Shown here: one piece after another, positions 8,192 to 16,631 of the stretch | Layout: each line of letters starts with the position of its first letter | How positions within the stretch are numbered: position 1 is the stretch's first letter | NCBI RefSeq assembly: GCF_007988885.1 | Contig: NZ_BJUZ01000001.1 | Location: 1,302,001-1,366,000 of the forward strand | Direction of reading: 5' to 3' | DNA length: 64,000 nucleotides | From: Gluconobacter wancherniae NBRC 103581 | Lineage (GTDB): Bacteria; Pseudomonadota; Alphaproteobacteria; Acetobacterales; Acetobacteraceae | Notes under the pieces: generated by a model | What the model was told of the DNA's origin: nothing | Seen by the model: the letters and a program-made list of their open reading frames with translations, nothing else | The model's database searches: none | Translations under genes and position numbers: made by a program

Positions 8192-9085
8192 TCAATCCAG
8201 AAGTTCAAGGGAGCGTAAGGCTGCATCAACCATCTGCTTTGTCGCCTCAAGAGGCTCTGCCAAAGGAAGGCGCAGCGTTGGTGTGCACAACCCCAGTCTG
8301 GACAAAGCGTATTTCACAGGTCCCGGGTTGCTTTCCCGGAACATAGCATCGTGCAACGGACTTAAACGGTCCTGAATAGCGATTGCGTCCTGCAAGCGAC
8401 CTTCCTGCCAGGCAGTATGCATCTGGGCGCAAAAATGGGGTGCAACATTTGACGTAACACCGATGCACCCGTCTCCGCCTGCACCGAGAAAGGACAATAC
8501 AGTGTTGTCATCACCAGAAAGCTGATTGAAAGGCTTTCCTGTAACGCGACGCATGACGATTGGCCGCGCGAGATCCGCCGTTGCGTCTTTCGTGCCGACA
8601 ATATTGGCATGTGCGGCAAGGCGTTGCATCGTCGCAGGAGCCACGTCCACTACCGACCGACCCGGAATACAATAGAGCCATATCGGCAGGGGAGTCGCGT
8701 CTGCAATCGTCATAAAATGACGGTACAGACCTTCCTGCGTCGGTTTGTTGTAATAAGGGACGACGACAAGCAGGGCATCAGCACCAACAGTATGGGCATG
8801 CTTTGCCATACCAACAGCCTCAACCGTGCTGTTGGAACCTGCTCCCGCCATCACAGGCACACGCCCGGCAGAAACTTCCACACAATGTTCGATAACGCGT
8901 CCATGTTCCTGATGCGTCAGGGTCGGGCTTTCACCTGTTGTCCCTGCTGGAATCAGTCCGGTCGTACCGCCATTGATCTGACGCTCAATCAGTTTCGCCG
9001 CGACATCATAATCTATCTGGCCATCAGCACTCATCGGCGTGACCAGAGCAGTCAGCGATCCCCGAAACCTTGTCATGTCCGCCAT
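8192..9085 (-). CDS. dapA: 4-hydroxy-tetrahydrodipicolinate synthase DapA
   Basis: DapA condenses pyruvate with aspartate semialdehyde, the first committed step to diaminopimelate and lysine. From the ATG at 9085 the product has 297 residues, the normal size of this TIM-barrel enzyme. Visible are GTTGESPTL (substrate binding), the catalytic Tyr in LYCIPGRS, where Cys replaces the usual Asn of the YNxPxR motif, and the Schiff-base Lys in VGTKDAT. A GTG at 9178 is in frame, but it would overlap pheA by 38 bp and add 31 residues without family similarity. A GGGGCAG sequence lies just before the ATG. The gene follows pheA and precedes smpB. Confidence 0.93.
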   Translation of the reverse strand: MADMTRFRGSLTALVTPMSADGQIDYDVAAKLIERQINGGTTGLIPAGTTGESPTLTHQEHGRVIEHCVEVSAGRVPVMAGAGSNSTVEAVGMAKHAHTVGADALLVVVPYYNKPTQEGLYRHFMTIADATPLPIWLYCIPGRSVVDVAPATMQRLAAHANIVGTKDATADLARPIVMRRVTGKPFNQLSGDDNTVLSFLGAGGDGCIGVTSNVAPHFCAQMHTAWQEGRLQDAIAIQDRLSPLHDAMFRESNPGPVKYALSRLGLCTPTLRLPLAEPLEATKQMVDAALRSLELLD

Positions 9086-9140
9086 TGTCTCTGCCCCTGC
9101 TTGCGTTTGCGGCATTTCCTTACGCTCCCCTGTCAGTGCG

Positions 9141-9977
9141 TCAAGCACCATCTCGGGAAAGACTTCGTGGGTAGACACCCAGAATTCTCAAGTTGTCACT
9201 GACCTCTCCCAGTTCGCTCAATGCCATTGAAAGCGCAGGCTGCTCAGGATGCCCCTCAACGTCCATGAGGAACTGGGTGGCCGTGAAGGAACCATTGAGC
9301 ATGTAACTCTCGATACGGGTCATGTTGATGCCGTGCCTGGAAAACCCGCCGAGTGCTGCATAGAGCGCGCCCGAGCGGTTCCTCACGCGCATCAGCAGCG
9401 TCGTCAACGTATCATGCCGGGAAGGATCTGGCCGACAGGGCTCTTTGGCCACGCGATAAAAGCGCGTGGTGTTGTGCGTGGCATCCTCAACATTGCAGCG
9501 CAAGAGGTCCAGACCATTCAGTTCGCCGGCAAGCGAGGACGCAATCGCTGCATCTTCCGGGTTGTTCCACTTCGCAACCAGTTCAGCCGCGCCTGCAGTA
9601 TCAAACTCCGGCACTGCCTCTGCGCCGAGTTCAGAAATCAGACTACGGATCTGCCCCAGCGCGACCGGATGCGTATGAATCCTGCGAATATCCGAAATGC
9701 GGGTACCTTTGACAGCAAGCAGGCAATGCTCAACCCGCTGGAAATGCTCGCCCACGATATAAAGATCGGCATCTGGGAGGAGCGAATGAATATCAGGAAC
9801 ACGCCCGGCGAGCGTATTCTCACACGCCAGCATCGCCTCATCCGCACTTCCTACATGGACAGCTTCAATAGCTTCGGCGAATGTGCGGCACGGGAGTGTC
9901 GTCCATCCTGGCTTGACCATGCGACACAGAAGGTCCGAATAGGCCCCGGGACGGCCCTGAAATGCAATGATCGGCAT
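9141..9977 (-). CDS. pheA: Prephenate dehydratase PheA
   Basis: PheA converts prephenate to phenylpyruvate in phenylalanine synthesis. The 278-residue product is a stand-alone dehydratase without a chorismate mutase domain, as is usual in alphaproteobacteria. The N-terminal catalytic module starts FQGRPGAYSD and contains the ENTLAGRVPD segment (family ENSxxG) and the catalytic Thr in NTTRFYRV. A C-terminal ACT domain (from about residue 195, with ESYMLNGSFTATQF and DVEGH) probably binds phenylalanine for feedback control. The start ATG overlaps the kdsB stop by one base (TGATG), so translation is probably coupled. Confidence 0.94.
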   Translation of the reverse strand: MPIIAFQGRPGAYSDLLCRMVKPGWTTLPCRTFAEAIEAVHVGSADEAMLACENTLAGRVPDIHSLLPDADLYIVGEHFQRVEHCLLAVKGTRISDIRRIHTHPVALGQIRSLISELGAEAVPEFDTAGAAELVAKWNNPEDAAIASSLAGELNGLDLLRCNVEDATHNTTRFYRVAKEPCRPDPSRHDTLTTLLMRVRNRSGALYAALGGFSRHGINMTRIESYMLNGSFTATQFLMDVEGHPEQPALSMALSELGEVSDNLRILGVYPRSLSRDGA

Positions 9978-10702
9978 CAGACCAGTCCTCTTATGCGTTC
10001 AAGATCAAAAGGCGTGTCCACACCCAGAGGCGCATGGGAAATCCGCGCGCATCCAATAGTCATTCCGGCTTCCAGCGCCCGCAACTGTTCAAGGCTCTCG
10101 CGACGTTCGAGGGCCGATGGTGGTAGCGAGACAAAACGCGCCAACGCTTCCCGCCGCCACGCATACACGCCAACATGATGCCAGTGCTCTCCCTCTCCCC
10201 ACGGCAGCACCTGCCGGGAAAAATACAAAGCTCTCGCTACATGGGAATTTTCAAAAGAGCAGGCAATCTTCACAACTGAAGCAGCATCCCGCTCTTCAAT
10301 GTTCATTACCGGGGCGGCAAGCGTCCCAATATCGAAGCCAGGCAGTTTCAGCGGCTCCAGAACATTATGGAGTGTCGTCGGGTCGATCAGCGGCAGGTCG
10401 CCCTGCAGGTTGATGACCACATCATGGTCACGCTGTGGATCAATCTGTTCAAGCGCCGCATGCACCCTGTCCGAGCCGCTTGCCAAGGCCGATTCGGTTA
10501 GAACACCGCGCACATTTTCAATTCCAGAAACAGCATCCAGAATTTCCTGATCTCCAGCCGCGACGACAACCGTTCCCAGCCCACTTTGAAGGGCTCGATG
10601 AACCACGCGCAAAATCATGGGAACACCGCCGATATCAGCAAGGGCCTTGCGCGGCAGGCGGGTCGAGGCAAGTCTGGTGGGAATGACGATGATCGGACGC
10701 AT
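9977..10702 (-). CDS. kdsB: 3-deoxy-manno-octulosonate cytidylyltransferase KdsB
   Basis: KdsB activates Kdo as CMP-Kdo for the inner core of lipopolysaccharide. The 241-residue product (E. coli 248) opens with the nucleotide-binding IVIPTRLASTRLPRKAL and has NLQGDLPLI and the HVGVYAWRREAL segment of the family. I chose the ATG at 10702; a start at 10744 would add 14 residues not seen in homologues. It is the first gene of an operon with pheA, dapA and smpB, and is divergent from hisN across 76 bp. Its presence shows a Kdo-containing, Gram-negative envelope. Confidence 0.95.
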   Translation of the reverse strand: MRPIIVIPTRLASTRLPRKALADIGGVPMILRVVHRALQSGLGTVVVAAGDQEILDAVSGIENVRGVLTESALASGSDRVHAALEQIDPQRDHDVVINLQGDLPLIDPTTLHNVLEPLKLPGFDIGTLAAPVMNIEERDAASVVKIACSFENSHVARALYFSRQVLPWGEGEHWHHVGVYAWRREALARFVSLPPSALERRESLEQLRALEAGMTIGCARISHAPLGVDTPFDLERIRGLV

Positions 10703-10778
10703 GGTGGTGTTGATGCCGCTGCGACCGTCCAGCGTCAATCTCATGCAGTGCTTTCATGGCGAGGATCAGGAAAAGAAT

Positions 10779-11567
10779 ATGGACGACTCCCTTCTGCTTG
10801 AGGCTCTGGACGTCGCGCAGGCCTGTGCAGATATCGCCCGCGAAACTGTCCTGCCCTATTTTCGGACGTCCATCCGTGCCGACGCAAAATCAGACGACAG
10901 CCCAGTCACAATTGCAGACAAGGCCGCCGAGAAGGCCATGCGCGCTATTCTAGAAAAGCGCCTTCCACACCATGCCATCCTTGGTGAGGAAGCAGGAATG
11001 AGTGGTACTCAGGGAGACTGGCTCTGGGTGCTGGACCCCATCGACGGAACAAGGGCGTTTCTCACGGGCCGACCAACCTTCGGCACGCTGATTTCGCTTT
11101 TTCACAAAGGAAAACCTGTTCTCGGGCTGATCGATCAGCCCGTAACCCGGGAGCGGTGGACGGGTATCAAGGGACACCCTAGCACATATACATCCGAGCT
11201 GATGCCCGGCGTCATTGGAACCCGTAGTGGCCTGACGCTCTCAGAAGCCGAACTTTCCTGCACGTCCCCCGAGATCATGACACCGGCACATACCCCCCGC
11301 TTCGCAGCCCTGCAGAAACAGACCCGCCGGACCTCATGGGGTGGAGACTGCTATGCATATGGCCTGCTTGCCCTTGGGCAGATCGATATCATTGCCGAAT
11401 GCACAATGAATCCGTGGGACTGGGGAGCGCTGGTGCCAGTGATCGAAGGAGCAGGCGGCAGCATCACTGACTGGCATGGTGCGCCGCTGTCTCTCGACAG
11501 TGACGGGACCGTCCTGGCGTGTGGAGATGGCAACCTCCTCGCTGAGGTCGTGCGACACCTTTCCTGA
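10779..11567 (+). CDS. hisN: Inositol monophosphatase family phosphatase, probable histidinol-phosphatase HisN
   Basis: This is a 262-residue Mg-dependent phosphatase of the inositol monophosphatase superfamily. The metal-binding residues are visible in ILGEEAG, DPIDGTRAF and MNPWDWGALVP. The segment around FLTGRPTFGTLISL is of the HisN type, which performs the histidinol-phosphate step of histidine synthesis in many alphaproteobacteria. CysQ or SuhB functions are less likely but cannot be excluded from sequence alone. The start ATG has AGGAAAAG just upstream; the frame extends back into kdsB and that extension is rejected. It is 98 bp upstream of serA and co-oriented with it. Confidence 0.85.
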   Translation: MDDSLLLEALDVAQACADIARETVLPYFRTSIRADAKSDDSPVTIADKAAEKAMRAILEKRLPHHAILGEEAGMSGTQGDWLWVLDPIDGTRAFLTGRPTFGTLISLFHKGKPVLGLIDQPVTRERWTGIKGHPSTYTSELMPGVIGTRSGLTLSEAELSCTSPEIMTPAHTPRFAALQKQTRRTSWGGDCYAYGLLALGQIDIIAECTMNPWDWGALVPVIEGAGGSITDWHGAPLSLDSDGTVLACGDGNLLAEVVRHLS

Positions 11568-11628
11568 AAGGCCCTGATCGGCTAGGCAGGTGCCCCGGTC
11601 GGGATGGGCCGGAAACTGGTTGAAATGT

Positions 11629-11646
11629 AACCGGAACGTTCCGGTT
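11629..11646. promoter_or_regulatory. 18-bp perfect palindrome before serA
   Basis: AACCGGAACGTTCCGGTT is its own reverse complement over all 18 bases and ends 19 bp before the serA start codon. No T tract follows, so it does not look like a terminator for hisN. Its position suits an operator or a 5'-UTR stem. The factor that would bind it is unknown. Confidence 0.6.
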
Positions 11647-11665
11647 CAAGACCCGGGACGGAAAC

Positions 11666-12913
11666 ATGGAAACGCATTTCTCACTTCCCAAAAATAAGAT
11701 TCGCATCCTTCTTCTTGAAGGTATCCATGAAAGCGCAGTCGCCCATCTCGCTGCACAGGGCTATCATGAAGTCACGCGCCTCAAGGGCGCTCTCGAAGGA
11801 GAGGCCCTGAAAGAAGCCCTGCATGGCGTGCACATGGTCGGCATTCGCAGCCGGACCCAACTCAGCCACGAAATGATCGAAGCCGCAGATCGACTTATGG
11901 CCATCGGCTGCTTCTGCATCGGCACAAACCAGGTCGATCTCGAAGCGGCTCGCATGGCGGGGATCCCTGTGTTCAATGCCCCCTTCAGCAACACACGCTC
12001 CGTGGCAGAACTGGTCATGGGCGAAGTTGTCATGCTCATGCGCCGCATCCCTTCCCGCTCGGTCGCATGCCATAATGGCGGGTGGGACAAGTCCGCTAAC
12101 AATGCCTGGGAAGTTCGAGGCAAGACGATCGGTATCGTAGGTTACGGTTCGATCGGATCGCAACTCTCGGTTCTGGCCGAAGCCTTCGGAATGCGCGTCC
12201 TGTATTACGACGTCATGACCCGTCTTCCACACGGCAACGCAGAACCCGTCGCCACCCTGCAGGAACTTCTAAGCCAGTCTGACGTGGTGACACTTCACGT
12301 GCCACAGACTCCGGAAACCGATAACCTGATCGGAGAAGCGGAAATCCGGGCAATGAAGCCCAATTCGATCCTCCTCAACAACGCCCGTGGAAATGTTGTC
12401 GATCTGGACGCACTTGCGGCCGCACTCAAAGACGGCCACCTCATGGGCGCCGCAATTGATGTATTCCCCGTTGAGCCAAAGAACGCCCAAGAGCGTTTCT
12501 CAACGCCCCTTCAGGGTCTCGACAACGTCCTTCTCACGCCGCATATCGGTGGCTCCACCATGGAAGCCCAGGAGCGGATTGGCGTGGAAGTAGCCCGTAA
12601 ACTTGCGGATTATTCCGACGTTGGTTCCACGATTGGCGCCGTGAATTTCCCGAGCGTTCAGCTTCCAGAGCGCCCACGTGGCACACGCTTCATGCATGTC
12701 CACGCCAACCGCCCCGGAATCATGCGCCAGATCAACGAGCTGTTTTCTGCTGAAAACTGCAACGTTACAGCTCAGTTCCTGCAAACGGACGGTGAGCTCG
12801 GATATGTAGTCGTAGAAGCAGAATCCAATCCGGAACTGGATACGAAGCTTCTTGAAGGTCTCCGCGCTCTGGACGGAACGCTTCGGGCCCGCCTGATTTA
12901 TCAACGCTCCTGA
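11666..12913 (+). CDS. serA: D-3-phosphoglycerate dehydrogenase SerA
   Basis: SerA oxidises 3-phosphoglycerate, the first step of serine synthesis. The 415-residue product is close to the E. coli type (410 residues). The substrate domain has the GIRSRTQL and GCFCIGTNQVDL motifs. The NAD-binding fold carries GYGSIG at residues 159-164. Catalytic residues sit in NNARGNVVD (Arg), DVFPVEP (Glu) and TPHIGGST (His). A C-terminal ACT domain (from about 345, MHVHANRPGIM) is the usual serine-feedback site. GGGACGG lies upstream at good spacing. It is preceded by an 18-bp palindrome and followed by comM. Confidence 0.96.
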   Translation: METHFSLPKNKIRILLLEGIHESAVAHLAAQGYHEVTRLKGALEGEALKEALHGVHMVGIRSRTQLSHEMIEAADRLMAIGCFCIGTNQVDLEAARMAGIPVFNAPFSNTRSVAELVMGEVVMLMRRIPSRSVACHNGGWDKSANNAWEVRGKTIGIVGYGSIGSQLSVLAEAFGMRVLYYDVMTRLPHGNAEPVATLQELLSQSDVVTLHVPQTPETDNLIGEAEIRAMKPNSILLNNARGNVVDLDALAAALKDGHLMGAAIDVFPVEPKNAQERFSTPLQGLDNVLLTPHIGGSTMEAQERIGVEVARKLADYSDVGSTIGAVNFPSVQLPERPRGTRFMHVHANRPGIMRQINELFSAENCNVTAQFLQTDGELGYVVVEAESNPELDTKLLEGLRALDGTLRARLIYQRS

Positions 12914-12944
12914 TTGTGCAATCTTAACCAATTGGAAATATTTT

Positions 12945-14465
12945 ATGGCTAGGGTTCGTTTCATGACGAGCCCTAGCCAGACTTCACCAAGCCTTGCCCG
13001 TATCCAGAGCTTTGCATTCTCCGGAATTGAAGCCGTTCCCGTGACCGTGGAAGTTCAGCTTTCCAGTGGCCTGCCGGCGTTTCTGGTGGTCGGCCTTGCG
13101 GACAAATCAGTTGGCGAAGCCCGGGAGCGCGTACGCGCTGCTTTAACCGCTATGGGCCTTGCTCTCCCGCCAAAGCGCATCCTCATAAATCTCGTTCCGG
13201 CAGACCTTCTCAAGGAAGGTGCCCATTTCGACCTGCCCATCGCTATTGCGTTGCTGGTCGCAATGGGAATTATTCCATTTGAGTCTGCGTGCGCCTATGC
13301 TGCTGTTGGTGAACTTTCCCTTGATGGCCGTATCAATCCGGTGGCTGGTGTTCTCTCCGCTGCTCTGGGCTCCGTAGAACTTGACCTTGGCCTAGTATGC
13401 CCTGCCTCCCAGGGGCGTGAGGCCCGGTGGGGCGCACCTGAGGCTGATATTTTGGCTCCGGCTACTCTGGCAGAACTTGTTGCTCATTTTCGTGGTGATC
13501 AGGTTTTGACGCCAGTTCCCGATGCCGAAGCTAATGCCCCTGATTACGGACCAGATCTTTCGGACGTCAAAGGCATGGCAATCGGTCGCCGTGCGTTGGA
13601 AATAGCTGCCGCAGGTGGACATTCACTTCTCATGAGCGGACCGCCCGGCGCTGGAAAGTCCATGCTCGCCAGTCGTCTAGCAGGAATTTTGCCAGACCTA
13701 ACCCGAGAAGAAATGCTCGAAACAAGTAGGATCCATAGCGTTTCTGGCATGCTGAAAGATGGAAGACTGGTCTCCAGACCGCCATATCGTGCGCCACATC
13801 ACAGTGCGAGCCTACCTGCAATGGTGGGCGGTGGCACGAAAATCCGACCAGGAGAAGTGAGCCTGGCCAATAACGGCGTGCTTTTCCTGGACGAGCTGCC
13901 AGAATTTTCACGCTCATGCCTCGAGTCCCTGCGTCAGCCAATCGAGACAGGATCAATCTCCATCGCCCGTGCAGCACAACACATCACATTTCCTGCGCGT
14001 TTTCAGTTCGTAGCCGCCATGAACCCCTGTCGCTGCGGATATCTCGGAGATCTTGAAAGATCCTGCCGCAAGGCACCCCGATGTGGAGAAGATTACAGCG
14101 CAAAAATATCCGGTCCTATGCTGGATCGCATGGATCTTCGGGTTGAAATCGTACCGCTATCGCCGATTGAAATCAGCCGCGCACCCAAGGGCGAAGACAG
14201 CGCGACAGTCAGAAAGCGGGTAGAAATTGCCCGTGCAAAACAGCTTGCCAGACAGGGAGAGTGCAATGCCCGAACGTCTCCAGAACCCTTTGTCATGGAA
14301 GAAAACGCACGCGATATGGCAGAGCAGGCATCCGAAAAACTGCGCCTCTCCAATCGTGGCCTGACGCGCTTGCTCCGCGTTGCCCGCACGATCGCAGACC
14401 TTGATGAGAGCGAAGATATTCAGCGCCACCATATTGCGGAGGCGCTGGGTTTCAGGCAGCGCTAA
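12945..14465 (+). CDS. comM: YifB/ComM family Mg-chelatase-like AAA+ ATPase
   Basis: ComM is a hexameric helicase that drives branch migration of incoming DNA during natural transformation; YifB homologues are widespread in non-competent bacteria too. The product is 506 residues from 12945, or 500 from a second ATG at 12963. The N-terminal ChlI-like domain (SGLPAFLVVGLADKSVGEAR, LPPKRILINLVPADL) precedes the AAA+ core with Walker A SGPPGAGKS and Walker B FLDELPEF. The family signature AMNPCRCGYLGD and the C-terminal Mg-chelatase domain follow. A 12-bp hairpin encloses the 12963 ATG in its loop, so the start choice matters. The stop codon overlaps the metC stop on the other strand. Confidence 0.93.
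   Translation: MARVRFMTSPSQTSPSLARIQSFAFSGIEAVPVTVEVQLSSGLPAFLVVGLADKSVGEARERVRAALTAMGLALPPKRILINLVPADLLKEGAHFDLPIAIALLVAMGIIPFESACAYAAVGELSLDGRINPVAGVLSAALGSVELDLGLVCPASQGREARWGAPEADILAPATLAELVAHFRGDQVLTPVPDAEANAPDYGPDLSDVKGMAIGRRALEIAAAGGHSLLMSGPPGAGKSMLASRLAGILPDLTREEMLETSRIHSVSGMLKDGRLVSRPPYRAPHHSASLPAMVGGGTKIRPGEVSLANNGVLFLDELPEFSRSCLESLRQPIETGSISIARAAQHITFPARFQFVAAMNPCRCGYLGDLERSCRKAPRCGEDYSAKISGPMLDRMDLRVEIVPLSPIEISRAPKGEDSATVRKRVEIARAKQLARQGECNARTSPEPFVMEENARDMAEQASEKLRLSNRGLTRLLRVARTIADLDESEDIQRHHIAEALGFRQR
12947..12978 (+). promoter_or_regulatory. Hairpin around the comM start
   Basis: GGCTAGGGTTCG (12947-12958) can pair with CGAGCCCTAGCC (12967-12978): 12 base pairs, one of them G-U in RNA, around an 8-nt loop that contains the ATG at 12963. 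If that ATG is used, the stem would sequester the AGGG ribosome-binding site. If 12945 is used, the stem is simply coding sequence. Confidence 0.5.
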
Positions 14466-15691
14466 ACAGCGATTTCAAGCCCTTCAAGACCATTGGCAAG
14501 ATCGGCCTTAAGATCATCAACAGCTTCCAGACCGATCTGTAGCCTGAACGCTGCAATCTCGGAGGGTGCATCCTGCGCAGTACGGTTGATTCGGCCCGTT
14601 GTGGGGAGAATAAGGCTCTCATACCCCCCCCACGAAGCACCGATGCCAAACATCTTCAGGCTATCCACCATCCGCTCCATGGCAGCCACGGAAATATCCG
14701 CACGAAGCTGCACACCGAACAAACCACTCGCACCACGAAAATCGCGCTTCCAGTTTTCATGTCCGGGACAATCTTCCAGAGCCGGATGCAGTACCCGTGA
14801 TACTTCAGAGCGCGCCTTGAGCCATTGCGCAAGCTCAAGAGCCGAACGCGACTGATGTGCCAGGCGCACAGCCATCGTGCGCAGCCCCCTCAGCGTAAGC
14901 CAACAGTCATCCGGCCCGGCGCATTGCCCCAACTGGATCGCAGCATCACGAAGCTTCTTCCATAGCCCCTCATCCGCAACCGTAATCGATCCGATAATGA
15001 CATCCGAGTGACCGACCGGATATTTCGTCAGCGCCTGAACAGATACATCCACCCCATGCTCGAACGGCTGGAAGACGCCGATACCCCACGTGTTGTCCAA
15101 CACCAGAAGCGCACCCGCTTCATGTGCCGTCCGGGAGAGCATCGGGATATCCTGCACTTCAAAAGTGTGGCTACCCGGACTTTCGGCAAAGAGGAGTTTT
15201 GTTTCAGGGCGAATCAGCGCGCGTATTTCGTCCTGCGTCGCAAGAGGCGCGTAATACGTTGTGGCGATACCCATTCGGGCAAGCATCGTGTTCGCGAAAC
15301 GGCGTGTTGGGCCATAAACTGAATCCGGCAGGAGCAGGTGATCTCCACTCCCCAGAAACGCCAGCAACGGCGTTGTACAGGCACTCAGCCCCGAATTAAC
15401 GACCTGCGTGTGCGTGCCACCTTCGATATCGGACAGCAGCTTCTCAAGCTCGTGCTGTACAGGCGATCCCATGGCGCCATAAACCAACGCATGATCATGG
15501 CTGTTGCGGCCATTCGCAGCCATCGCCTCAAGCGTCGGAAACAGTACGGTCGAGCCGCGCGCAACAGGCAGGTTCACGAACTCGCCACTCTCAGGGATAC
15601 GCTTGGAACGCCCACCCTGAACAAGCGTTGATGCCAGACGCGCCCAGCCCTGGCTCACATCATCCAGCGTCCCGTCAGAATTGGTGCTCAT
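14462..15691 (-). CDS. metC: Cystathionine beta-lyase MetC
   Basis: This is a 409-residue PLP enzyme of the Cys/Met metabolism family; MetC cleaves cystathionine to homocysteine, pyruvate and ammonia. The PLP lysine is Lys223 in QALTKYPVGHSD. Tyr71 (YGAMGSP) and the LVLDNTWGIGVFQPFEHG segment fit the proteobacterial beta-lyase subgroup, where Trp follows DNT. Gamma-synthase and gamma-lyase relatives have other residues there, so the beta-lyase call is fairly safe. Its ATGA start overlaps the sseA stop by 4 bp, giving a two-gene sulfur operon. It converges on comM with interlocked stop codons. Confidence 0.92.
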   Translation of the reverse strand: MSTNSDGTLDDVSQGWARLASTLVQGGRSKRIPESGEFVNLPVARGSTVLFPTLEAMAANGRNSHDHALVYGAMGSPVQHELEKLLSDIEGGTHTQVVNSGLSACTTPLLAFLGSGDHLLLPDSVYGPTRRFANTMLARMGIATTYYAPLATQDEIRALIRPETKLLFAESPGSHTFEVQDIPMLSRTAHEAGALLVLDNTWGIGVFQPFEHGVDVSVQALTKYPVGHSDVIIGSITVADEGLWKKLRDAAIQLGQCAGPDDCWLTLRGLRTMAVRLAHQSRSALELAQWLKARSEVSRVLHPALEDCPGHENWKRDFRGASGLFGVQLRADISVAAMERMVDSLKMFGIGASWGGYESLILPTTGRINRTAQDAPSEIAAFRLQIGLEAVDDLKADLANGLEGLEIAV

Positions 15692-16521
15692 ACTTTTCCT
15701 GTCACAATCGGTGCCTGCGGGTCACTGCCCCATTCGGCCCAGGACCCATCAAACATTGCCCCTGAGGGCAAACCTGCAATTTCCAGTCCAGCCAGAAGTG
15801 TCGCAGCGGTCAACCCTGAGCCACAGCTTGCAATGACCTTTCGGCCCGCTACCGGGGCGAAGCGTGTGCGTAAAACATCCGGCTTTAGAAAAAAGCCTTC
15901 GGCATCCAGAAGACCCGTCCAGTCAAGATTGAGAGCCCCCGGCATATGCCCTCCCCGTACACCCGGACGCGGTTCTGGAACTTCCGCAGCAAACCGCGGA
16001 GCACTTCGCGCGTCGAGGACAATACGATGATCATCACTCAAAGCAGCCAGCACATCTCCCGCACCTGCAAGCAATCCATACTCCAGACGTGCCCGATAAA
16101 GCGCTGGCACAGGCTCATGAACCGGGCCGCTTTCAACAGCGCCACCGACTTCGCGCCATGCTTTCAGGCCACCGTCAAGAATACGAACGTCGCGGTGGCC
16201 AAAAAGTCGGGCCAGCCACCAGCCACGGCATGCTCCCGCGCTACCGCGCTGATCATAAAAAAGAATCGGTGTATCTTCAGTAAGGCCCAGTGCGCCCATG
16301 AGTGCGCAGAAACGCGCCACCCCCGGCACAGTGTGCGGATATGCGCTCTCAGGGTCGGAGAAGACATCAATATCAAACCGGCGCGCACCCACCATGCGTG
16401 CCTCAGCAAAAGCCTTGTCCGGGTCGCCTTTCTGACCAGGCAAAAGCACACTGGCATCAAGGGGAACGTAGCGGAGGCCTTCCGAAAGGATCGCCTGAGC
16501 GTCAAGAAGAGGAGATATCAT
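15688..16521 (-). CDS. sseA: 3-mercaptopyruvate sulfurtransferase SseA
   Basis: SseA moves sulfane sulfur from 3-mercaptopyruvate to thiol acceptors or cyanide. The 277-residue product has two rhodanese domains: an inactive N-terminal one (ARRFDIDVFSDP, YDQRGSAGACRGWWLARLFG) and a C-terminal catalytic one with Cys233 in CGSGLTAA. That loop is diagnostic for mercaptopyruvate rather than thiosulfate specificity. The translational overlap with metC places it in methionine/cysteine turnover. It is divergent from the PerM-family gene across 110 bp. Confidence 0.93.
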   Translation of the reverse strand: MISPLLDAQAILSEGLRYVPLDASVLLPGQKGDPDKAFAEARMVGARRFDIDVFSDPESAYPHTVPGVARFCALMGALGLTEDTPILFYDQRGSAGACRGWWLARLFGHRDVRILDGGLKAWREVGGAVESGPVHEPVPALYRARLEYGLLAGAGDVLAALSDDHRIVLDARSAPRFAAEVPEPRPGVRGGHMPGALNLDWTGLLDAEGFFLKPDVLRTRFAPVAGRKVIASCGSGLTAATLLAGLEIAGLPSGAMFDGSWAEWGSDPQAPIVTGKV

Positions 16522-16631
16522 TCGATCAACATAGGTCGAGGGGTGCGTAGGGCGCCAGAGCGTGCAAGAGTGTCATATCATGAACACCTCGTCTGCCGCC
16601 CCGTAATGAATTTCCAAGGCAGCATCGCCCA

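Noticed and set aside
9249-10178. 309-residue open frame on the plus strand over pheA and kdsB
   Set aside because: Two well-conserved minus-strand genes fully explain the region.
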